Positions 49,082-54,915 of a stretch of DNA of 54,915 nucleotides are shown here, piece after piece. The stretch is from Pirellulaceae bacterium (GTDB taxonomy: Bacteria > Planctomycetota > Planctomycetia > Pirellulales > Pirellulaceae): NCBI GenBank assembly GCA_013002105.1, contig JABDKS010000073.1:1-54915 (forward strand), read 5' to 3'. The position numbers were made by a program, and so were the translations under genes. The notes beneath the pieces were generated by a model, which was given only the letters and a program-made list of their open reading frames with translations, was not told the DNA's origin and did not search any database. How positions within the stretch are numbered: position 1 is the stretch's first letter; the number at the start of each line of letters is the position of its first letter.

Positions 49082-50452
49082 TCACTGTTTGGGACTGTGA
49101 ATTAGTTTCTTGTTGACGAATTCCAGAATCCCCAGGTGCGACAACTCACGACCGTATCCGGAATTCTTGATTCCGCCAAATGGCAATTCTGCTTGGGAGT
49201 TGGTCGGCTCATTGATAAAGACCATGCCGGTGTCGATCTGTTCCGCGACCCGACGACCGCGATCTAGGTCACGCGTATAGACGGAACCGCCAAGTCCATA
49301 GGACGAGTCATTGGCCAACCGAATCGCCTCCCTTTCATCTGGGACGACATAGACGCTGGCTACTGGTCCGAACAGCTCCTCGTCATACGTCGGCATACTT
49401 GTCTCAATATCAGTCAAGATCGTGGGATTAAAGAACGCTCCTTCACGGTCAGGCCGGTCACCACCGAGCAAAACAGTGGCACCAGCGTCAATGGTGCCTT
49501 TGACCTGCTTTTGCAAATTCACGGCCGCCTGCTCGGTCGAAAGCGGAGCGACCTCAGTCTCCTCGTCGGCAGGATCACCCAACTTCATATTTTCCATCTT
49601 GGCTTTGAATGCGGCCAGAAAATCATCCGCTACCGATTCGACGACAATAAAACGTTTTGCAGCGACACAAGATTGGCCAGCGTTGACCATCCGACCTTTG
49701 ACCGCCATCTCGACGGCGTGGTCCAAATCGGCATCGTCCAATACAACAAACGCGTCGTTGCCACCCAGTTCAAGAACGGAACGTTTCAAATTCTTCCCAG
49801 CCGCACCGGCGACAGCGGCCCCCGCCTTTTCACTGCCAGTCAGCGAAACACCCTGGATCCGATCGTCCTGGATGATCGATTCGACGAACTCGTTCGGGAT
49901 GAACAAATTTGTGTAAACGCCATCGGGTAGACCACATTCGTCAAACAGTTTTTCGATCCGCTCGGCACACTGCGGTACGTTCCCGGCGTGCTTCACCATC
50001 ACAGCATTGCCGGCCATAATGTTGGGCATCGCGAAACGTGTGACTTGGTAGAACGGAAAATTCCAGGGCATCACGCCCAGTAACACTCCGACCGGAGTGT
50101 ACTGGATGTACGCATCCGCATCGTCAACCTGCATCGGTTGGTCCGCCAAGAATTCCTCTGCACCATTGGCATAAAACTCAGCGATCTCGGCACAAAAGGT
50201 GATCTCGTCGCGACTCTCCGAAATCCGTTTTCCCATTTCTAGCGTGATCATTTCCGCAAACTCGTCGGTGCTGTCGCGCAATCGCTGAGCGAAGTTCAGG
50301 ATAATCTTCTTACGCTCGCCAAAACTTGTGTTTCGCCATTTCGCGAAAGCTTCGTGTGCGGTGTCTAAACACTCCATCGCCTGATCCTTGGTCATTGGAT
50401 CATAAGATTTCAGTTCTTCGTTGGTCGTGGGATTAACACTCTTGATAGACAT
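49082..50452 (-). CDS. NAD(P)-dependent succinate-semialdehyde dehydrogenase-like enzyme
   Basis: 456 residues of the ALDH superfamily, GabD/Sad-like. MPWNFPFYQVTRFAMPNIMAGNAVMVKHAGNVP forms the cofactor pocket; the general base Glu lies in LELGGNDAFVV (about 232); the catalytic Cys lies in NAGQSCVAAKRFIV (about 266); and EELFGPVASVYVV and ELPFGGIKNSGYGRELSHLGILEFVNKK complete the family blocks. Reaction: oxidation of succinate semialdehyde or a related aldehyde. It lies 54 bp after the OYE gene in an apparent operon; the context suggests electrophile or aldehyde detoxification. Confidence 0.92.
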   Translation of the reverse strand: MSIKSVNPTTNEELKSYDPMTKDQAMECLDTAHEAFAKWRNTSFGERKKIILNFAQRLRDSTDEFAEMITLEMGKRISESRDEITFCAEIAEFYANGAEEFLADQPMQVDDADAYIQYTPVGVLLGVMPWNFPFYQVTRFAMPNIMAGNAVMVKHAGNVPQCAERIEKLFDECGLPDGVYTNLFIPNEFVESIIQDDRIQGVSLTGSEKAGAAVAGAAGKNLKRSVLELGGNDAFVVLDDADLDHAVEMAVKGRMVNAGQSCVAAKRFIVVESVADDFLAAFKAKMENMKLGDPADEETEVAPLSTEQAAVNLQKQVKGTIDAGATVLLGGDRPDREGAFFNPTILTDIETSMPTYDEELFGPVASVYVVPDEREAIRLANDSSYGLGGSVYTRDLDRGRRVAEQIDTGMVFINEPTNSQAELPFGGIKNSGYGRELSHLGILEFVNKKLIHSPKQ

Positions 50453-50506
50453 AAAATTCCAGTAATTCGGTTGGGAATGGATCGCCGGGACGGTCGTGCG
50501 GATCGC

Positions 50507-51637
50507 TCAGCGTGTGGATTCCGTGAGTTTCTCGCTGTTGGCTTGTTCGTAGGTCGGAAAGTCAACGTAGCCTTCAGGGCCAAACGAATACCAATCTTCC
50601 ATCTCAGCCTGCTTGTTAAAGTCCCAGCCGTTTGCAAACCGTTCGACCAAATCTGGGTTGCTGATGTACGGACGGCCAAAGGCGATCAAGTCAGCGTGTC
50701 CATCAGCGATTCTTTTCTCGGCTTTCTCCTGGTCGTAGCCACAATTGCCCATCAGCCGACCTACATAAAAACTGCGGAACTCCTCCAGCGTCATCGGGTC
50801 ACCCAACTCGTGAAAGCCGAATGACAATCCGTCGATGACGTCCAGCCATGCCAGATCGTACGCATCCAACTCCATTGCTGCGTACGTAAAGGTTTCTCGG
50901 TAGTCAGGCGATCCCATATCATTGAAATCGCCATTGGGCGAAAGCCGCACACTGATCCTGCGCGGTGACCAAACCGTTTTGCAAGCTTCCACGATCTCTC
51001 GTAAGAAGCGAAAACGATTCGCAATCGTTCCGCCATATTGGTCGGTACGGTGATTTGTTTTGGACTGCAAAAATTGGTCGATCAAGTAGCCGTTAGCTGC
51101 ATGAATCTCAATTCCATCAAACCCCGCACGTTTGGCATTTTCGGCGGCCTTTCGATAGTCTTCCACGATGCCGTGGATTTCCTCCGTCTCCAGAGCGCGC
51201 GGCGTCTCGTGCTCTTTCTTCTCGCCCGATGGCGTGTGAATTTTGTCGCCCTCATGTCGAATCGCTGACGGTGCAACTGGCAGATCACCATTGAGAAAAT
51301 CGCTGTGTGATGCGCGTCCGGTGTGCCACAACTGCAAGAAGATCGGCGTATCGTGCGAGTGAACTGCGTCAGTAACGAGCTTCCAACCTTCGACTTGATC
51401 GTCGGTCCAGATGCCAGGTGCCTGTCGCCAGCCAACGGCTTGTGGCGAGATAAACGTGCCCTCTGTGATAATGACGCCAGCCGAAGCCCGCTGACAGTAG
51501 TACTGTGCCATTAACGAATTTGCAGTCATCTCCTCGCCGGCTCGTGCACGTGTCATCGGGGACATAACGACCCGGTTGTTAATCTCTAAACCATCCCACG
51601 ACAGCGGTGATAGTAGATTTGGACGGTTATTACTCAT
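50507..51637 (-). CDS. Old Yellow Enzyme-type alkene reductase (NemA-like)
   Basis: 376 residues, TIM-barrel FMN oxidoreductase. It begins LLSPLSWDGLEINNRVVMSPMTRARA; has ITEGTFISPQAVGWRQAPGIW; the substrate-binding region FLQLWHTGRASHSDFLNG; GFDGIEIHAANGYLIDQFLQSKTNHRTDQYGG, the OYE signature; and IAFGRPYISNPDLVERFANG. Role: NAD(P)H reduction of activated alkenes, N-ethylmaleimide, nitrate esters or nitroaromatics. It heads the operon with the aldehyde dehydrogenase. A strong sigma-54 site lies 56 bp upstream. Confidence 0.94.
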   Translation of the reverse strand: MSNNRPNLLSPLSWDGLEINNRVVMSPMTRARAGEEMTANSLMAQYYCQRASAGVIITEGTFISPQAVGWRQAPGIWTDDQVEGWKLVTDAVHSHDTPIFLQLWHTGRASHSDFLNGDLPVAPSAIRHEGDKIHTPSGEKKEHETPRALETEEIHGIVEDYRKAAENAKRAGFDGIEIHAANGYLIDQFLQSKTNHRTDQYGGTIANRFRFLREIVEACKTVWSPRRISVRLSPNGDFNDMGSPDYRETFTYAAMELDAYDLAWLDVIDGLSFGFHELGDPMTLEEFRSFYVGRLMGNCGYDQEKAEKRIADGHADLIAFGRPYISNPDLVERFANGWDFNKQAEMEDWYSFGPEGYVDFPTYEQANSEKLTESTR

Positions 51638-51692
51638 CAGTAATCCTTTGTTGGTTATAAAAGCCAGTTTTCACTCGTATCGATAACAATAC

Positions 51693-51707
51693 GCAAAACT
51701 CATGCCA
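51693..51707 (-). promoter_or_regulatory. Strong sigma-54 promoter (OYE operon)
   Basis: Minus strand reads TGGCATGAGTTTTGC: TGGCA and TTGC at exact spacing, 56 bp before the OYE start. Confidence 0.75.
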
Positions 51708-51740
51708 TTGGATTCACGGTTCGGGCGCGGACCCGCTGTC

Positions 51741-52394
51741 CTAGGAGTGTGAATCCACCACTGTCGGTAGGCCCCATACTTCCGGCGCCGAATTGCTCAA
51801 TTCTGGACTGCCGATAAACCGCAGAACTTGATTCCACAGATTGCGTTGCAGAAGAACGGAATTGTGCGTGCCGTTGACGGTGATGTGGTTGGACCTTGAA
51901 TCGTCCACAGTTCGGATCCACCAATCCCAGCGGGCCCAGATCGTCATGCGATCAATCGAGGCGGGTAGTTCAAGATTGATCGACGCGGCATCGGAGTTTG
52001 CCAACACGGACAATTCGGGAATCCAATGCCGAAAAACGGGTTCGCCAAGTGCGGCGATCGGCACCGATGTGACAACGGGACAAATCGAGCAGAATTTTGT
52101 GATACGACCCGCGGCTTGGTTATCCGAGATTGAACGAAGCAGAGCCCGCCGCGCCACCCAATCGCCAAAGCTGTGGGTCACCAGTGTCACTTCGTCAAAT
52201 CGTTTGCACAGGCCAGTTAGATGATCGGCCAGAAGATCGGCGACAGCTCGGGGCTGTTTCAAAATATGCGGATGATCCCAAACTTCGACGCTGGCAAGTC
52301 GACTACGTAAGAACCGGTCCATCGGCTTCATCAACCAACGCGGCGACAAGAATCCAGGCACGAGGACCAATTGGCGTCGCGGTGCGCCGGTCAC
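51741..52394 (-). CDS. Alpha/beta hydrolase (lipase/esterase-like)
   Basis: 217 residues. An alpha/beta fold with RRQLVLVPGFLSPRWLM (oxyanion region), the nucleophile elbow VTHSFGDWVAR (Ser in H-S-F-G), a candidate acid in WDWWIRTVDD and a catalytic His in VNGTHNSVL. It starts at GTG overlapping the preceding App1 gene by four bases (GTGA). The SFGxW elbow is a G-less variant of GxSxG. The likely substrate is a lipid ester, given the App1 partner, but this is inference. Confidence 0.8.
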   Translation of the reverse strand: MTGAPRRQLVLVPGFLSPRWLMKPMDRFLRSRLASVEVWDHPHILKQPRAVADLLADHLTGLCKRFDEVTLVTHSFGDWVARRALLRSISDNQAAGRITKFCSICPVVTSVPIAALGEPVFRHWIPELSVLANSDAASINLELPASIDRMTIWARWDWWIRTVDDSRSNHITVNGTHNSVLLQRNLWNQVLRFIGSPELSNSAPEVWGLPTVVDSHS

Positions 52395-53527
52395 ACCGTT
52401 ACCTTCATCGGATCGGTCGATTTTTTGACGCCAGGCACTTCGCCAGGCGGTTCAATCCAGCCATGTCGTTTTGCATGGGCCGAAATCTCACTCGAATCGG
52501 ATATCAACACGAACGGTGTGTCTGCTGCGTCGCAGACCTCGTGAGCCTGTCCAAGCATCTCTTCATCTTGCGATCCCACGTTGCGAATGTAAATCGCCAG
52601 AATTCGTCCTGGAAATTTTAACGCGACCTGGCTATAGATTTGCGCGTCATGTTGTCCCGAATCTCCCAACAAGATGAATTTCATCTCCGGGTAAGTTCGT
52701 AGGATCGACTCGATCTTATCACCTTTATGCGAGTGGTCTCCACCGAGCGAAGCATTCCCACCGACTCCCAGATCTCGCAGCAAAACGGGTCCGCGAGGCA
52801 AGTCGACTGCCTCTAGAAACTCGATCAACATCGAGTACAGATTCCAAGGGCTACTGGAAACGTAGAAGACCGGATTCACATCGGGAACCCCGTTGACTCG
52901 TGATAGATCACGATAGAGCCGGGCGACACCGGGCAATGGTAATCGCGTGTATGCGTTATGGGTCAGCGACCACAGAAACATTCTCCAGCGGCTGGTCACC
53001 TGACTGTGCAGGACGGTATCGTCGATATCGCTGATAACACCAAAACGTGCGTGGTCTTGTGGTATCAAGCAATCACAGGGATAGCGTTCTTGACTGGCCC
53101 GGCCGTAAGGGATCTCGTCCAAAGTCGCATGCAAAGTGTGCCATCCGCTATTTCGCTCTCGATCCAAATCGATGCGCGTTTGCGTGTACCCTTCTTCATC
53201 GCTGATGCATTGAACTGTGTGCTCACCGTCGGTGACCGACAACCGAGAGGTTGGCACCTCGTCGCTTTCCCATTGATGAAACGCAGCAGTGATGTTCTTC
53301 CAGAACGAGTCGTGGATGGTTGATTTCGCACGCTCGGGATCACGTAGAACACGCCCGCTGAACTGGAGAAACTCCGCGGTACCATAAGTTCGGTAGGTTT
53401 GGATTCCGATAATCCATTCTCCCCGCCGCTTCCCCAACAAAGCAGTGGCAAGGCGGTCCCAACCACGCTCGGCGATTTGCAAGACACGATTGATGAACGA
53501 GTTGGATTTCACAGATAACGCTCCCAA
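52391..53527 (-). CDS. App1-type phosphatidate phosphatase domain protein
   Basis: 378 residues. The N-terminal region is beta-rich (GEWIIGIQTYRTYGTAEFLQFSGRVLRD). The HAD-like App1/DUF2183 domain follows, with the catalytic motif DIDDT at 167-171 in FGVISDIDDTVLHSQVTSRWRM, PVFYVSSSPWNLYSMLIEFL, and HKGDKIESILRTYPEMKFILLGDSGQHDAQIYSQVALKFPGRI. App1 in yeast hydrolyses phosphatidate; bacterial members are uncharacterised. Coupled by a 4-bp overlap to an alpha/beta hydrolase, suggesting a two-step lipid-processing unit. Confidence 0.88.
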   Translation of the reverse strand: MGALSVKSNSFINRVLQIAERGWDRLATALLGKRRGEWIIGIQTYRTYGTAEFLQFSGRVLRDPERAKSTIHDSFWKNITAAFHQWESDEVPTSRLSVTDGEHTVQCISDEEGYTQTRIDLDRERNSGWHTLHATLDEIPYGRASQERYPCDCLIPQDHARFGVISDIDDTVLHSQVTSRWRMFLWSLTHNAYTRLPLPGVARLYRDLSRVNGVPDVNPVFYVSSSPWNLYSMLIEFLEAVDLPRGPVLLRDLGVGGNASLGGDHSHKGDKIESILRTYPEMKFILLGDSGQHDAQIYSQVALKFPGRILAIYIRNVGSQDEEMLGQAHEVCDAADTPFVLISDSSEISAHAKRHGWIEPPGEVPGVKKSTDPMKVTV

Positions 53528-53632
53528 GTAAGACCTAGATCACGACCGACTTCAAGATGCTCAAAGCACGGCCAAACCCCCGCTCGAATCCGCATCCGAA
53601 TACGAGAGAGGGCCGGTGCTAGTTGTCAGAGC

Positions 53633-54709
53633 TTACGAATTGGCTGCCTCATAGTCTCCATTGGTGGAACTCTCTTCTTGGAAGTTTTCGTATCGCCATT
53701 GTGCGCGTGACTGGGGTGGATTCTCACCAGCCGGCCAACCCTCGCGCTGTTTGGTCCGATCACCATCGGTCGCTTCGGTTTGATCATGTAGTAGCACCAC
53801 ACTGGTTGGATAAGGCATATCGATCATCGCATCGTCCAATGCCTCCTTGATCGCCCTCATTACTTCGCTTCGGACGTTTACCACATCGCTACGACGCGGA
53901 TCAGTCCACCAACGAGCACGAAGATTCACGGTGCTGCCGGCCAATTCCCAAACCAAAACTTCGGGCTCCTTGTCCGTGATCACACCATCGACTTCTTTCA
54001 TTGCCTGCAGCACACGCTTGCAAGCTTCGCCGATGTCATCGCCGTACCCGATTCCAACGTCGTATTCGCTACGACGCAGGTCGTGTGCGGTCATAACAGT
54101 CATCGCATTGGTATAAACCTGACCGTTGGGGATAATGATTCGACGATTGTCGTAAGTGCGTAAGATGGTCGATCGGGTATCAATCTGTTCAACCGTCCCC
54201 TCTGCACCCTCGAACACCACTTGGTCGCCTTCCTCAAAGGGACGACGTACTAAAATCAAAATGCCGGCCATGAAATTTTGCAACAAGTCCTTAAACGCAA
54301 AGCCAATCGCGACGCCACCGACGCCCAGCGTGCTGAGCAACTTGGCGAAATCAACCGACGGTGCAACGACCGCGACCGACACCAGGAACCCGATCAAAAT
54401 CGTCGTCCATTTCGCCAACCGCCCCAAGACCTTGCTCAGATTCGCCGATTCATGACTGGTTGTCGCTCGCTGGACCAGTCGGCCCACAATCCACGCGAGC
54501 ACGATAAATGCGATGAAAACGACGACTGCAATCAACAGTTTGGGTAGTAAGGCAAAAAAGCCCGCAACCAAGCCGCTAAGCGTCCCCCAAGTTTGATCCA
54601 GCCCTTCGCTGAAACTTGGCAACGATGCTGTATCGCTGGCGGTGGCGGCAGTTTCAGAAGCTGCTTGGGTCGTTTCAGTAGTAGCAGTGTTGGTGTCGGT
54701 AGCTTGCAT
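53633..54709 (-). CDS. MscS-family mechanosensitive channel
   Basis: 358 residues. The Thr/Ala-rich N-terminal tail of about 35 residues precedes three transmembrane helices (LLPKLLIAVVVFIAFIVLAWIVGRLV; WTTILIGFLVSVAVVAPSV; pore helix LLSTLGVGGVAIGFAFKDLLQNFMAGI). The beta domain contains RRPFEEGDQVVFEGAEGTVEQIDTRSTILRTYDNRRIIIPNGQV. The C-terminal cytoplasmic domain ends in a polar tail. It functions as a small-conductance osmotic release valve. It is the second MscS in the window and, unlike the one at 33807, lacks BON and signal peptide. A sigma-54 site lies 75 bp upstream. Confidence 0.93.
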   Translation of the reverse strand: MQATDTNTATTETTQAASETAATASDTASLPSFSEGLDQTWGTLSGLVAGFFALLPKLLIAVVVFIAFIVLAWIVGRLVQRATTSHESANLSKVLGRLAKWTTILIGFLVSVAVVAPSVDFAKLLSTLGVGGVAIGFAFKDLLQNFMAGILILVRRPFEEGDQVVFEGAEGTVEQIDTRSTILRTYDNRRIIIPNGQVYTNAMTVMTAHDLRRSEYDVGIGYGDDIGEACKRVLQAMKEVDGVITDKEPEVLVWELAGSTVNLRARWWTDPRRSDVVNVRSEVMRAIKEALDDAMIDMPYPTSVVLLHDQTEATDGDRTKQREGWPAGENPPQSRAQWRYENFQEESSTNGDYEAANS

Positions 54710-54783
54710 TGGATGAATTGTTGGTTTTGCGGAATACTCAAGTGCCGCCGGGGAGCGGATTCATTTACGTGGAATACTGCAAC

Positions 54784-54798
54784 GCAACAAGCGGGCCA
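54784..54798 (-). promoter_or_regulatory. Strong sigma-54 promoter (terminal MscS gene)
   Basis: Minus strand reads TGGCCCGCTTGTTGC: TGGC and TTGC at exact spacing, 75 bp before the start codon. Confidence 0.65.
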
Positions 54799-54915
54799 AA
54801 AACGCATTCGGACGCGAAAAAAAATCCCACTGATGGGTTCTGCGCCAACTTACTGCTGGGCGTTGGCGATATTGGGTGCTGATCGACCACGCTGGTGTTC
54901 CAACTGTCACATGTC

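Noticed and set aside
53528..53632. TGGCCGTGC on the minus strand upstream of App1
   Set aside because: No correctly spaced -12 GC element.

Overview
The window looks like a chromosomal segment of a planctomycete of the Rhodopirellula/Pirellulaceae type. That is an inference from gene content, moderate GC and widely spaced genes separated by repeat-rich intergenic DNA. No rRNA, tRNA or CRISPR array was seen. Most of the window encodes envelope, osmotic and oxidative stress functions plus signal transduction.

Layout. 0.1-2.8 kb: sulfur module on the minus strand (two half-size YeeE/YedE permeases and a persulfide-dioxygenase-like MBL-rhodanese protein). 3.5-6.6 kb: a CsbD protein, a zinc-ribbon metallopeptidase and an intact 1.3-kb IS3-family element. 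6.8-14.7 kb: csrA, an HtrA protease next to an NtrB/NtrC-type two-component pair, an AI-2E family transporter and a PP2C phosphatase. 15.3-23.6 kb: small stress and envelope proteins (GlsB/YeaQ, Pmp3, YihY, two repeat lipoproteins, a receiver protein, a DUF2254 protein, and a CsbD/DUF883/holin-X operon resembling yqjD-yqjE). 23.7-26.5 kb: egtD and egtB (ergothioneine). 26.7-33.6 kb: a GGPYDG protein, DUF4235, a baeRF protein, an M50-CBS protease, a 58-residue membrane protein, DUF1328, a PA2169-family protein and a phosphodiesterase. 33.8-44.1 kb: BON-MscS channel, sigma-54 activator, Hpt protein, BON protein, PAS-LuxR regulator and a 1736-residue CheB-CheR-PAS-LOV hybrid kinase. 44.4-47.2 kb: an SbnA-like PLP enzyme overlapping a flavoprotein. 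47.3-54.7 kb: BON ORF, AhpD-like protein, lipoprotein, aldehyde dehydrogenase, Old Yellow Enzyme, hydrolase/App1 pair and a second MscS channel.

The strongest unifying signal is a set of sigma-54 (-24/-12) promoter matches, TGGCAyr-N4-TTGC, correctly oriented and mostly 40-90 bp ahead of start codons. About eleven are strong (csrA, the VDVD lipoprotein, the receiver protein, the CsbD/DUF883 operon, the GGPYDG protein, DUF1328, PA2169, BON-MscS, SbnA-like, the OYE operon, the terminal MscS) and about six are weaker. Together with a GAFTGA activator, an Hpt protein and a hybrid kinase carrying a complete LOV photosensor signature, they suggest a locally encoded, possibly light-informed, phosphorelay driving a sigma-54 stress regulon. 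The promoter sequences and domains are read directly; the wiring is inference.

Repeats: three copies of a ~115-150-bp MITE-like element, two of which bracket egtB and its neighbour as inverted copies; two kinds of REP-like palindrome; and degenerate tandem tracts of 12-21-bp units in at least five intergenic regions.
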